Notes: generated by a model not told the origin, from the sequence alone. A stretch of DNA of 64,000 nucleotides from Rapidithrix thailandica (GCF_039710355.1 NZ_JBDKWZ010000010.1:124001-188000), one strand, 5' to 3'; numbered from the stretch's first letter, positions 52,162-61,057 are shown. Numbers and translations are program-made.

Positions 52162-53113
52162 TAGAATACAGAGGTTGAGTAGACAAGTTGTGATTTACCC
52201 GGAATCGCTAAATGGCCATCAAATTTTTGAACATGTTTAAAATTCGTTGTGGAGCGCTTCCTGGGAGGTACTCCTTTGGTGATAAAAAATTCTCAGTTTA
52301 GTCGAGCCCTTATAAAAAGAACTGTAGATCACAGTTGTAACTTGTGCAGGAATAATTAATTATAGAAGTAATCCAGGGTGTATTCGTTTTTTGTTGGTTT
52401 GAAAATGAGTCTTTTATTAAGGGTTCATCTCTTTTTTGAATGATTGAAGTGGTTTACACGTATCGTTTTTGACCGAAGATGGAATCAAAATCGGCTCATC
52501 AAGGCATTTTTTGAAAAGAATAGCCAACGCTATTGTTGAAAAAAGGAATACAGAGGAGGCGTTTTTAGAAAAAAGAAAAAGGTTAATTCACTTCATTGAT
52601 AACTAGCTCTCTGTAATAAAGGTAAGTGAAGTTATGAAAAGATTACACAATAGACCGAATGGAAATAGTCAAAACATCCGGAAGAAAGAAGGTTGCTCAA
52701 ATTAAGGATTGGATTTTTTTACGTTGAGAGAAGAAAGTTTACGAAAAAACACTAAAAAAATAACCTGTCTCTAATGACTTAAAATTATACAATTTACTAT
52801 TTGTTTTATTTTATTACATTCCGGGAAATATTTTATGTTACCTTGATTTTATTTATTTTTTATTGAATTATTTTGATAGAAATGGATTCTAACTTTCTGT
52901 AAAGCAATTTTTTTGTAGCAATATTTTTTTAACTCGTTCAAAAGTGAAAGAACAAGGGCTGTTTTATCACTAAGATGAAAATGCGAAAAAATGCATAATA
53001 AGTATGGATTTCTAACATCGGGATAATTTATACAAGATAGTATTCACATAAGTTCTGCGTTTTACCCTCAAAGAAGATAAAATACATTTTTTAATCAATA
53101 TTTGACTCTTGCT
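52162..53113. other. About 950 bp AT-rich region without a convincing gene
   Basis: No long frame, no tRNA and no transposon end recognised. Contains ACTGT-agatc-ACAGT (near 52321-52335), many A/T runs and a GTTC-N10-GAAC at 52936-52953. It must hold the upstream region of the TonB receptor (leftward) and of the small lipoprotein (rightward). It might encode an sRNA or be a decayed insertion; the sequence does not decide. Confidence 0.5.
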
Positions 53114-53290
53114 ATGAAAAGGAAAATCGCGTTATCCTCTGTTGCTATCTTAACTTTTTGCCTCTTATTTGCTACTAGCTGTAAGCCACCAAGGTACCGT
53201 GCTTGGTACAAAGGGCAGAAGTCAAAATATGCAATGTTAGATCGTCATGTAGATTGCCCGGATTTTAATACCAAAAGGAAAAGAAAATAA
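53114..53290 (+). CDS. Small lipoprotein of unknown function
   Basis: 58 residues from ATG 53114. Lysine-rich start, hydrophobic 5-19, lipobox FATSC (Cys23), then a short basic mature part of 36 residues: KPPRYRAWYKGQKSKYAMLD with CPDF and a KRKRK tail. Conserved-looking features are the Tyr/Arg/Lys richness and the Cys-Pro near the end. Short Bacteroidota lipoproteins with a terminal CPxF/W are recalled, without known function. Its own terminator follows, which supports that it is a real gene. Confidence 0.68.
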   Translation: MKRKIALSSVAILTFCLLFATSCKPPRYRAWYKGQKSKYAMLDRHVDCPDFNTKRKRK

Positions 53291-53331
53291 GTTATCAGGA
53301 TAAAATTCTTTCAACCAGTTATTAGGGACAT

Positions 53332-53363
53332 ACTGCTATCTGCAAAAGGTAGCAGTTTTTTTA
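53332..53363 (+). terminator. Intrinsic terminator after the small lipoprotein gene
   Basis: ACTGCTA / TAGCAGT (53332-53338, 53350-53356) with an 11-nt loop, followed by TTTTTTT. Confidence 0.85.
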
Positions 53364-53582
53364 TGTCCTGTGCGAAAGTATTAGCTTGGGAATTCTAGGA
53401 GTTGCCCGCTCTTAGCACAATTCTTTATATCTTTAAGCCTCAAAAACAGAGTAACCATTATAGGTCGGTAAAAGGAAATCCCTGTGATCAAGGCAAAAAT
53501 TAACATTGCCTAAACCTTGATATTGACCGGTACAGCACAAACAACAATACTTTTTTTAGGTTTAACCTTTCCTGATTGACGA

Positions 53583-54269
53583 ATGAAAAAACTGATAGTA
53601 GCGATTGACGGCCATTCTGGCTGTGGAAAAAGTACAACAGCCAAGCTGTTGGCCGAGCAGCTAAATTATATGTATATTGACTCGGGAGCAATGTACCGGG
53701 CCGTCACTTTATATTTTTTGCGTCAAGGAATTGCCCCGGACGATGTCTTTCAAGTGAAACAATCATTAGAACAAATAGATATAACCTTTGAAGTAAATCC
53801 TGAAAGTGGAAAATCCGAAATCGTATTGAACGGAGAAAAAATTGAGGCGCAGATCCGTACCATGGAAGTGTCGGGCAAGGTGAGTGAAGTCAGTGCAATT
53901 CCTGTGGTCAGACGCTTTTTGGTAGAGCAACAACAGAAGTTGGGAGAAAACAAGGGCATCGTGATGGATGGAAGAGATATTGGCACGGTGGTATTTCCGG
54001 AAGCAGAAGTGAAAGTGTTTATGACGGCTGATATTATGCAAAGGGCTATGCGAAGACAAAAAGAGCTGGTCAAAAAAGGACAAAAAGTGGATTTAAGCTC
54101 TATTATTGACAACCTGAGTAGTCGTGATTTTCAGGATTCCAATAGGGATGATAGCCCTTTGAGAAAGGCGGATGATGCCGTGGTATTGGATACTTCCAAC
54201 ATCACCATTGCCCAACAAACGGAACGTATTCTGGAAGTGGTGCAACAAAAACTTACCAAGGAGGCTTGA
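53583..54269 (+). CDS. cmk: Cytidylate kinase
   Basis: Phosphorylates CMP/dCMP with ATP. 228 residues. P-loop GHSGCGKST (Lys16), YIDSGAMYRAVTLYFL, MDGRDIGTVVFPEAEVKVF and RDxxDxxR-like RDFQDSNRDDSPL are all in place. The gene begins about 220 bp after the lipoprotein terminator and precedes ispH by 83 bp; the cmk-ispH neighbourhood is common in bacteria. Confidence 0.95.
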   Translation: MKKLIVAIDGHSGCGKSTTAKLLAEQLNYMYIDSGAMYRAVTLYFLRQGIAPDDVFQVKQSLEQIDITFEVNPESGKSEIVLNGEKIEAQIRTMEVSGKVSEVSAIPVVRRFLVEQQQKLGENKGIVMDGRDIGTVVFPEAEVKVFMTADIMQRAMRRQKELVKKGQKVDLSSIIDNLSSRDFQDSNRDDSPLRKADDAVVLDTSNITIAQQTERILEVVQQKLTKEA

Positions 54270-54352
54270 AAAATACGAGAGGTTAGGGTACAAATACCCA
54301 ATTAATTACCAACTTTGTATTCCATATTATTCACTTTTACTGGATCAACACG

Positions 54353-55249
54353 ATGGAAGTAGTCATAGACGGGAAATCAGGGTATTGCTTTGGGGTGGAG
54401 TTTGCCATTCAAATGGCAGAAGAAGAGATGAATGACTCCGGACAATTGTATTGTTTGGGAGATATCGTTCATAACCGGATGGAAGTAGAACGCCTGAATG
54501 CCAAAGGCTTGCAAATTATTGACCGGGAGCAATTAGCATCCTTGAAAGATTGTAAAGTTCTGATACGGGCTCATGGCGAACCGCCGGAAACGTACCGGAC
54601 TGCAATTGAAAATAATATTGAGCTGATTGACGCTTCATGTCCTGTCGTATTAAAATTACAAAACCGGGTGAAACATGCCCATGACCGTATGCAGTCCAAC
54701 GAAGGGCAAATGGTTATCTACGGAAAACAAGGACACGCGGAGGTAATAGGCCTGAATGGACAAACCCAAAACTCGGCCATCATTGTCACTACAGTGGATG
54801 ACTTGGAGAAAGTGGATTTTTCCAAACCGGTGACGCTTTTTAGCCAAACAACCAAAAGCACCAAGGGGTTTTACGAGTTAAAAGAGGAGATTGAACGCAG
54901 GCTGGACCAAGTGAACGGTGAAGGAGCTCATAAGGAAATGTTTAATGCCAATGACAGCATTTGCCGGCAAGTTTCTAACAGAGAGCCTCAAATGAATAAA
55001 TTCTCTTTGGAGAACGATGTGATTATTTTCGTGAGTGGCAAGAAAAGTTCCAATGGAAGGTCCTTGTATAATGTGTGCTTACGAAATAACGAACGAAGCT
55101 ATTTTGTGGAAAACGAAGAGGAAATCAACCCTGCTTGGTTTAAACCGGCCGATAAAGTGGGAATTTGCGGAGCTACTTCTACTCCCATGTGGTTGATGGA
55201 GCAAGTGGCTGATTTTATCCGTAAGTTGGAATCCGAATTAGTGAAATAG
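54353..55249 (+). CDS. ispH: 4-Hydroxy-3-methylbut-2-enyl diphosphate reductase
   Basis: Last step of the MEP isoprenoid route, a [4Fe-4S] enzyme. 298 residues. The three cluster Cys are Cys12 (SGYCFGVE), Cys96 (DASCPVV) and Cys204 (DSICRQVSNR). Motifs RAHGEPPE (His), YGKQGHAEV, VSGKKSSN (Ser/Asn) and GICGATSTPMW are as in IspH. Products feed quinone synthesis; menD and menB are 1-3 kb away but on a separate transcript. Confidence 0.96.
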   Translation: MEVVIDGKSGYCFGVEFAIQMAEEEMNDSGQLYCLGDIVHNRMEVERLNAKGLQIIDREQLASLKDCKVLIRAHGEPPETYRTAIENNIELIDASCPVVLKLQNRVKHAHDRMQSNEGQMVIYGKQGHAEVIGLNGQTQNSAIIVTTVDDLEKVDFSKPVTLFSQTTKSTKGFYELKEEIERRLDQVNGEGAHKEMFNANDSICRQVSNREPQMNKFSLENDVIIFVSGKKSSNGRSLYNVCLRNNERSYFVENEEEINPAWFKPADKVGICGATSTPMWLMEQVADFIRKLESELVK

Positions 55250-55270
55250 AAAATAACTACAGGTATAAGT

Positions 55271-55304
55271 AAAAAAGGCGTGAATCTTCATTCACGCCTT
55301 TTTT
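55271..55304. terminator. Bidirectional terminator between ispH and ferritin gene
   Basis: Perfect 15-bp inverted repeat AAAAAAGGCGTGAAT / ATTCACGCCTTTTTT (55271-55285, 55290-55304) with a CTTC tetraloop. Confidence 0.93.
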
Positions 55305-55339
55305 ACTTTATTTTGACAAACGAAGAACGAAGTGATTGC

Positions 55340-55894
55340 CTAAATCTCGTCACTAGGATTGTGTGTTTGGGCTTTTTTAATCAGTTTTCCGATTTCTTGG
55401 TCGATCATCCATAAGCCATGTTCTGAATTCTCACCAATCAGGTCAAAGATTTCTAAGATGCGTCTTGCCAATTCTTCTTCTTCTCTTTGTTCTTCTACAA
55501 ACCATTGTAGAAATTGGAAAGTCCCGTAATCTTTTTTCTGCATGCAGAAATCTACAATTTTATTAATGGAGCGGGTGACAGCCACTTCATGTTCCAAGAG
55601 TAATTCAAATACTTCGCGTACAGCGGCAAATTCTGTTTTGATGTTGCCGATCTCAGGAGCTAAAGCATGTCCGCCGGATTCATTCACATAGCGGAAAATT
55701 TTCATCATGTGCATACGCTCCTCTTCTGAGTGGTGATATAGAAATTCGGCAGCATTGACAAACCCCTCTTTTTCACACCAAGACCCGGCTGCTAAATAAA
55801 ATTGGGAAGACTCGCCTTCCATTCGTATTTGTTTGTTCAGTTGCTCTTCTACTTCCGCGGTTAATGAAGTTTTCAGCCTTTTTAGAGTTTTCAT
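55340..55894 (-). CDS. ftn: Ferritin, non-heme
   Basis: 184 residues, a four-helix bundle iron store. Ferroxidase ligands are recognisable: EGESSQFYLAAGSW (first Glu), HHSEEERMHMM (Glu and His), LLLEHEVAVTRS and FVEEQREEEELARRI (Glu and Gln-type ligands). The C-terminal short helix (HGLWMIDQEIGKLI) matches bacterial FtnA. Minus-strand -7 box TAGTTTTG at 55938-55945. Confidence 0.93.
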   Translation of the reverse strand: MKTLKRLKTSLTAEVEEQLNKQIRMEGESSQFYLAAGSWCEKEGFVNAAEFLYHHSEEERMHMMKIFRYVNESGGHALAPEIGNIKTEFAAVREVFELLLEHEVAVTRSINKIVDFCMQKKDYGTFQFLQWFVEEQREEEELARRILEIFDLIGENSEHGLWMIDQEIGKLIKKAQTHNPSDEI

Positions 55895-55937
55895 AATCTT
55901 TTTGAATTCTTAAATGAGTGTGCAATTGATCTTGTAA

Positions 55938-55945
55938 CAAAACTA
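55938..55945 (-). promoter_or_regulatory. -7 box of the ferritin promoter
   Basis: Minus strand TAGTTTTG matches TAnnTTTG, 43 bp upstream of the start codon; the -33 box is not clear. Confidence 0.4.
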
Positions 55946-56021
55946 CAATTATTGTTGCGGTTTTGTTCAGGCGAAGCTTAATTTGAAATTATACTAAATT
56001 AGCGTAAGGGGTTCTATAAGG

Positions 56022-56080
56022 GCTGTTTTAAGTGAAAAAAGCCTCCAAGTACTAAGGCTGGTAAAACAGCACTTGAAGGC
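56022..56080. promoter_or_regulatory. Structured inverted repeats between the ferritin and menD promoters
   Basis: Two exclusive pairings are possible. GCTGTTTTA (56022-56030) matches TAAAACAGC (56062-56070) perfectly. GCCTCCAAGT (56041-56050) matches ACTTGAAGGC (56071-56080) with one mismatch, enclosing GCTG-gtaaaa-CAGC. May be an operator or part of a leader if an earlier promoter exists. The 296-bp gap holds little else beside the two -7 boxes. Confidence 0.4.
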
Positions 56081-56163
56081 CAACGGATTTCAACCGTATT
56101 GTTACCTTAATCTCTTTCGAAGGGCTTCTCTGTGGGGGTGACTGATAACTCTTTGTTTTGTCT

Positions 56164-56171
56164 TACCTTTG
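56164..56171 (+). promoter_or_regulatory. -7 box of the menD promoter
   Basis: TACCTTTG, perfect TAnnTTTG, 19 bp before ATG 56191. It supports that start against the in-frame TTG at 56158, which would lie upstream of the transcript. Confidence 0.5.
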
Positions 56172-56190
56172 CGAAGCAAAACGAATACAT

Positions 56191-57900
56191 ATGGATTACC
56201 TTCAGTCAATTGTAGATATAGCCATTATCAGTGCAAGGTTGCACGTCAGAAAGTTCGTCTTATCCCCCGGGTCGCGATGTGCTCCGCTAACCTTGAGCAT
56301 AGTACGGCATCCGGATCTTACCACCTATGTCATTCCGGATGAGCGCTCTGCCGCTTATGTAGCGTTGGGAATGAGCCAACAGACGAGGGAAACGATAGGT
56401 TTGGTTTGTACTTCCGGTACCGCTGCCCTCAATTATGCTCCCGCAGTGGCCGAGGCTTTCTATCAACAAGTGCCTCTGTTAATCTTGACGGCAGACCGTC
56501 CGCCTGAGTGGATTGACCAACAAGACGGACAGGCCATTCGGCAGCAAGGTATTTATGGTAATCATCTAAAGGGCAGTTACCAATTGCCCGTATCTACAGA
56601 GCATAAGGATGCGGCCTGGCATGTACAACGAATGCTTTCGGAAGCCATTCAACTCGCTCAATCCTATCCACAAGGGCCGGTACAGGTAAATGTACCCATT
56701 CGGGAGCCGTTTTACCCACAGCCGGATGAGCGGTTTCATTTTGATCATAAATGTAAAGTCATAGAAGAGCAGAAGGGAGAATGCCGGCTTTCGGAAACTA
56801 CTTGGCAAGAGTTGATTGAGAAAATCAGACAAACGCCTAGAGTTTTGTTGGTGCCAGGGCAGCAACTACCTTCCCCGGCTCTACTGGAGAGTCTGAACCA
56901 CCTTCCTTTTCCTATTGTATCGGATATCATCTCCAACCATCACGGACTAAAGAATGCCGTGTATCACCAAGATGCCTTCTTAATCAGTCAGGAGGAACTC
57001 AAGCAGAGCTTGCAACCTGATTTGCTGATTACGTATGGAAACTCGGTGATTTCAAAAAATTTGAAACTCTTTTTACGAAAGTACCAAGCTAAAGAGCATT
57101 GGCATATTCAGGAGGCTGGAGCCGTAGCGGATACCTACCAAAGCCTTACCAAGGTGATCCGTACCTCTCCGGAGTATTTTATGGCCGGTTTAGCGGGAAG
57201 GTTAGAAGAAGAACGTCAATATAAAGCGTACCGGGAACAGTGGCTGAAAACGGACCGGGAAGTGGCCGAAACGCACAAGCGTTTGGCACAAGAGCATACA
57301 TTTCATGAATTGGCAGTGGTTCAACAACTCTTGGAGGCCTTGGACGGGCCGGTGCATTTGCACCTGGCCAATAGTATGGTTGTTCGGTATGCCAACTTTG
57401 TCAATTTAAGAGGGAAAGAACATGTAAAGGTATTTGCAAACCGCGGAACGAGTGGTATTGATGGAAGTAGTAGCACTGCCGTAGGGCATGCCTTGGCAAA
57501 TCCCGGTGTCACTAATATCTTGGTGACAGGAGATATGGCCTTTTTCTATGACCGGAATGCCTTCTGGCATCAGTACCCTCTTCCTAATGTTAAGGTGTTT
57601 CTCATGAATAACCAAGGAGGCGTGATTTTCCGGATGATCGATGGACCGGCTAGGCAGCCTGAGTTGGAGGAGTATTTTGAAACCAAACAAACCTTAGAAG
57701 CCCGGCATTTGGCAGAAGAGCATGAGTTTACGTATTATCAAGCCGGAAATCAGCTGGAGTTTCAAAAGCAATTACAGGAATTTTTGCAAAATCAAACGGC
57801 TCCTTCCATTTTTGAAGTCAAAACAGATAAAATAAAAAGCAAAGAAGCTTTTGTCTCATATAAGAAGCATATTGCTTCCATGGGTGAAACAGAAGCTTAG
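56191..57900 (+). CDS. menD: SEPHCHC synthase (menaquinone synthesis)
   Basis: Thiamine-diphosphate enzyme that joins 2-oxoglutarate to isochorismate. 569 residues from ATG 56191 (MDYLQSIVDIAIISARL). LSPGSRCAPLTLS, GLVCTSGTAALNYAPAVAEAF and TADRPPEWIDQQDGQAI are strong MenD motifs; VTGDMAFFYDRNAFW with NNQGG downstream binds the Mg-ThDP. menB follows, 75 bp on, consistent with a menaquinone transcript. Supplies menaquinone, the main respiratory quinone of Bacteroidota. Confidence 0.96.
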   Translation: MDYLQSIVDIAIISARLHVRKFVLSPGSRCAPLTLSIVRHPDLTTYVIPDERSAAYVALGMSQQTRETIGLVCTSGTAALNYAPAVAEAFYQQVPLLILTADRPPEWIDQQDGQAIRQQGIYGNHLKGSYQLPVSTEHKDAAWHVQRMLSEAIQLAQSYPQGPVQVNVPIREPFYPQPDERFHFDHKCKVIEEQKGECRLSETTWQELIEKIRQTPRVLLVPGQQLPSPALLESLNHLPFPIVSDIISNHHGLKNAVYHQDAFLISQEELKQSLQPDLLITYGNSVISKNLKLFLRKYQAKEHWHIQEAGAVADTYQSLTKVIRTSPEYFMAGLAGRLEEERQYKAYREQWLKTDREVAETHKRLAQEHTFHELAVVQQLLEALDGPVHLHLANSMVVRYANFVNLRGKEHVKVFANRGTSGIDGSSSTAVGHALANPGVTNILVTGDMAFFYDRNAFWHQYPLPNVKVFLMNNQGGVIFRMIDGPARQPELEEYFETKQTLEARHLAEEHEFTYYQAGNQLEFQKQLQEFLQNQTAPSIFEVKTDKIKSKEAFVSYKKHIASMGETEA

Positions 57901-57975
57901 AGTAGTCACAGGGTTTATTTTTCGAGTGTAGCTTTAAACATTAATTTATTTTTATACATATTAAAATTCAAACAA

Positions 57976-58800
57976 ATGGCAAGTCAATATAAATGGGAAA
58001 CCATTAAAGAGTTTGAAGATATCAGATTTGAATATTGTGAGGGAGTAGGTAAAATCACGATCAACCGTCCTCGCTATCGAAATGCATTTACTCCTCAAAC
58101 CGTACAGGAGATGATCGAAGCGATGGATCACTGCCGCTACGATGAGAATATCGGAGTGGTGATTCTGACAGGAGAGGGAGACAAAGCATTTTGTAGTGGA
58201 GGAGATCAAAACGTAAAAGGAGTAGGAGGATATGTGGGAAAAGACGGGGTGCCTCGCTTAAACGTGTTGGATTTACAAAAGAAAATCCGCTCATTGCCGA
58301 AGCCTGTAGTGGCCATGGTGAACGGATTTGCTATTGGAGGAGGACATGTGTTACACGTAGTATGTGACTTGTCCATTGCTTCGGAAAATGCGATTTTCGG
58401 GCAAACCGGACCCAAAGTGGGAAGCTTTGACGGTGGTTTCGGATCTTCGTATTTAGCCCGTCATGTGGGTCAGAAAAAAGCACGTGAAATCTGGTTCTTA
58501 TGCAAGCAATACTCTGCGCAGGAAGCCTGCGAGATGGGAATGGTCAATAAAGTAGTGCCTTTCGAAGAGCTGGAAAACGAAACCATGGAATGGTGTAAAA
58601 TCATGTTGGAGAGAAGTCCGTTGGCCTTGCGTATGGTGAAAGCCGGATTGAATGCGGAGCTGGATGGACAAGCAGGGATCCAGGAGTTAGCAGGGAACGC
58701 TACCTTGCTATACTACTTTACCGAAGAGGCACAAGAAGGGAAAAAAGCATTCTTGGAAAAGCGTAAACCGGATTTTTCAAAATATCCTAAATTCCCATAA
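57976..58800 (+). CDS. menB: 1,4-Dihydroxy-2-naphthoyl-CoA synthase
   Basis: Crotonase-fold ring closure of O-succinylbenzoyl-CoA. 274 residues. ILTGEGDKAFCSGGDQNVKG, AMVNGFAIGGGHVLHVVCDLSIA (oxyanion hole) and GQTGPKVGSFDGGFGSSYLAR are diagnostic of MenB rather than other crotonases; the C-terminal KRKPDFSKYPKFP tail is likewise typical. Second gene after menD; a stem with a T-run follows. Confidence 0.96.
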   Translation: MASQYKWETIKEFEDIRFEYCEGVGKITINRPRYRNAFTPQTVQEMIEAMDHCRYDENIGVVILTGEGDKAFCSGGDQNVKGVGGYVGKDGVPRLNVLDLQKKIRSLPKPVVAMVNGFAIGGGHVLHVVCDLSIASENAIFGQTGPKVGSFDGGFGSSYLARHVGQKKAREIWFLCKQYSAQEACEMGMVNKVVPFEELENETMEWCKIMLERSPLALRMVKAGLNAELDGQAGIQELAGNATLLYYFTEEAQEGKKAFLEKRKPDFSKYPKFP

Positions 58801-58827
58801 TCCGTACCTAATCCGGAAAATACAATC

Positions 58828-58868
58828 AAAAGGTTTGTTGGCTGAGGAAAAGTCAATAAACCTTTTTT
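58828..58868 (+). terminator. Intrinsic terminator after menB
   Basis: AAAAGGTTTGTTG (58828-58840) pairs with CAATAAACCTTTT (58854-58866) with one G-T pair, then the T-run to 58868. Confidence 0.8.
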
Positions 58869-58968
58869 GTTGAGAAAATACCTACCCTCCTGTGTTTTTA
58901 TCCTTTTGAGGCGGCCTGAGTCCGGACTGCGATTCTTTCCAGTCCCTGATAACTGATGACTATACTAC

Positions 58969-58999
58969 TTTGCAAAGAGCGCTTGAAATGTTAGCTTTG
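58969..58999 (+). promoter_or_regulatory. Promoter of thrS
   Basis: TTTG (58969-58972), 19-bp spacer, TAGCTTTG (58992-58999), both matching the Bacteroidota consensus. Predicted start near 59006, giving a leader of about 80 nt. Confidence 0.72.
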
Positions 59000-59025
59000 C
59001 CTAAATTGTGTAAAATTACATGTGT

Positions 59026-59054
59026 GCTGACTTTTCAAGGCTTGAAAAGTCAGC
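59026..59054 (+). promoter_or_regulatory. 29-bp palindrome in the thrS leader
   Basis: Arms GCTGACTTTTCAAG and CTTGAAAAGTCAGC (59026-59039, 59041-59054) around one G. As RNA this gives an 11-bp stem with a 7-nt loop AAGGCUU, 34 nt before the start codon. It has no U-run, so it is not a terminator; it may be an operator for autoregulation. Confidence 0.65.
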
Positions 59055-59088
59055 TTACCAGTTCAACCCAATTGTAAAATTATTACAG

Positions 59089-61020
59089 ATGATTAAGATT
59101 AAATTGCCAGACGGTGCTGTCAAAGAGTACCAAGCCGGTGTATCTGGTTTGGACATAGCCCGGGACATTAGTGAAGGCCTGGCTCGCAATGTATTGGGAG
59201 CAAAGGTAAATGGGGAAGTATGGGATGCTACGCGTCCGATCACCACGGATGCAGATGTCACCTTGTTGACGTGGACGGATGAGGAAGGCAAGTCTACGTT
59301 CTGGCATTCTTCTGCTCACTTAATGGCAGAAGCCCTGGAAGCTTTGTATCCGGGAATCAAATTGGGAATCGGTCCTCCGATTGAAACCGGTTTTTACTAC
59401 GATATCGATTTTGGCGAGCATACGATCTCATCGGATGACTTTGAGAAAATAGAGGCTAAGATGTTGGAACTGGCCCGCCAAAAGAACGAATATATCCGTA
59501 AGGAAATCGCCAAAAGCGATGCCATCGAATATTTTGAGGAAAAGGGAGACGAGTACAAATTGGACCTGATCGATGGCTTGAATGATGGGGAAATTACCTT
59601 TTACGAACAAGGTGACTTTGTCGATTTATGTCGCGGACCACACATTCCTCATACAGGCTTTATCAAAGCAGTGAAGTTGATGAACGTAGCCGGAGCCTAT
59701 TGGAGAGGAGATGAGAAAAACAAAATGTTGACGCGGATTTACGGAGTCACTTTCCCGAAAGCCAAGGAGCTGAAGGAGTATCTCCATTTGCTGGAAGAGG
59801 CCAAAAAACGCGACCATCGTAAAGTCGGTAAAGAGCTAGAATTGTTTACTTTTTCTGAAAAAGTAGGACAAGGTTTGCCGCTTTGGTTGCCAAAGGGTAC
59901 CGTATTGCGCGAGCGCTTGGAGCAATTCTTACGAAAAGCCCAGGTAAAAGCCGGTTACCAACCGGTGGTAACGCCTCATATCGGTGGAAAACAGTTGTAC
60001 GTGACTTCGGGGCACTATGAAAAATATGGTTCGGATTCATTTCAACCGATCAAAACACCTCACGAAGACGAAGAGTTTTTGTTAAAACCCATGAACTGTC
60101 CGCATCACTGTGAAATCTATGCCTCAAGGCCACGCTCGTACAAAGAGCTGCCGGTGCGTTTTGCCGAATTCGGAACGGTTTACCGTTACGAACAGAGTGG
60201 TGAATTGCATGGTTTGACTCGTGTAAGAGGTTTTACACAAGATGATGCGCATATTTTCTGCCGCCCTGACCAAGTAAAAGAAGAGTTTGTCAAAGTGATT
60301 GACTTGGTGATGTATGTGTTCGAATCATTGGGATTTGATGATTATACGGCACAAGTTTCATTGCGAGACCCTGAAAACAAACAGAAGTATATAGGAGATG
60401 ATGAATTGTGGGAAAGAGCAGAACGGGAAATCCAAGAAGCGGCCGCGGAAAAGGAACTGAAGACCGTGGTTGAATACGGAGAAGCGGCTTTCTATGGTCC
60501 TAAGCTGGATTTTATGGTGAAGGATGCTTTGGGTAGAAAATGGCAATTGGGAACCATTCAGGTGGACTATCAGCTTCCTCAGCGTTTTGAGTTGGAGTAC
60601 ATTGGAGCCGATAACCAAAGACACCGCCCGGTAATGATCCACCGTGCACCTTTCGGCTCTTTGGAGCGCTTTGTGGCGATTCTGATAGAGAATACCGGAG
60701 GAAACTTCCCCTTGTGGTTGGCTCCTGAGCAATTTGCCATTTTACCGATTTCAGAGAAATACCATGCTTTTGCCGATGAATTGGCCGGCAAGTTGGAAGT
60801 CAATGATATCCGGGGTAGTGTAGATCACCGGGATGAGAAAATTGGCCGGAAAATCCGGGATGCGGAAGTTCAGAAAGTACCTTACATGTTAATCGTAGGA
60901 GAAAAAGAGCAAGAAACCCAATCGGTGTCGGTGCGGAAGAAAGGCGAAGGCGATTTGGGAAGCATGCCGGTAGAAGAGTTTATTACCCACTTTAAAGAGC
61001 AAGTGAAAGCGTATGTATAA
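59089..61020 (+). CDS. thrS: Threonyl-tRNA synthetase
   Basis: Charges tRNA-Thr. 643 residues from ATG 59089 (MIKIKLPDGAVKEYQAG), the usual length; an in-frame ATG at 59020 would precede the palindrome and give 23 unlikely residues. TGS domain 1-60; the editing domain has HSSAHLMAEAL; the class II core has the zinc Cys in PMNCPHHCEIY, motif 2 RFAEFGTVYRYEQSGELHGL and motif 3 HRAPFGSLERF. The anticodon-binding domain is C-terminal. A strong promoter and a palindromic leader precede it. Confidence 0.97.
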   Translation: MIKIKLPDGAVKEYQAGVSGLDIARDISEGLARNVLGAKVNGEVWDATRPITTDADVTLLTWTDEEGKSTFWHSSAHLMAEALEALYPGIKLGIGPPIETGFYYDIDFGEHTISSDDFEKIEAKMLELARQKNEYIRKEIAKSDAIEYFEEKGDEYKLDLIDGLNDGEITFYEQGDFVDLCRGPHIPHTGFIKAVKLMNVAGAYWRGDEKNKMLTRIYGVTFPKAKELKEYLHLLEEAKKRDHRKVGKELELFTFSEKVGQGLPLWLPKGTVLRERLEQFLRKAQVKAGYQPVVTPHIGGKQLYVTSGHYEKYGSDSFQPIKTPHEDEEFLLKPMNCPHHCEIYASRPRSYKELPVRFAEFGTVYRYEQSGELHGLTRVRGFTQDDAHIFCRPDQVKEEFVKVIDLVMYVFESLGFDDYTAQVSLRDPENKQKYIGDDELWERAEREIQEAAAEKELKTVVEYGEAAFYGPKLDFMVKDALGRKWQLGTIQVDYQLPQRFELEYIGADNQRHRPVMIHRAPFGSLERFVAILIENTGGNFPLWLAPEQFAILPISEKYHAFADELAGKLEVNDIRGSVDHRDEKIGRKIRDAEVQKVPYMLIVGEKEQETQSVSVRKKGEGDLGSMPVEEFITHFKEQVKAYV

Positions 61021-61026
61021 CAAACT

Positions 61027-61057
61027 AAAAAAAGAGCCTTCCGGGGCTCTTTTTTTG
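61027..61057 (+). terminator. Intrinsic terminator after thrS
   Basis: AAAAAAAGAGCC / GGCTCTTTTTTT (61027-61038, 61045-61056[+T]) with a TTCCGG loop. Confidence 0.92.

Noticed and set aside
52660..52730. Short frames in the AT-rich gap (22-23 codons)
   Set aside because: Too short, overlapping each other in different frames, no signal or terminator support.
52936..52953. GTTC-N10-GAAC resembling the GbsR-type operator core
   Set aside because: Only the 4-bp cores match and the flanks do not; about one such match is expected by chance in 64 kb.
59040..59043. thrS leader loop as a threonine anticodon mimic
   Set aside because: The 7-nt loop AAGGCUU lacks U33 and any Thr anticodon, so direct mimicry as in E. 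coli is not supported.
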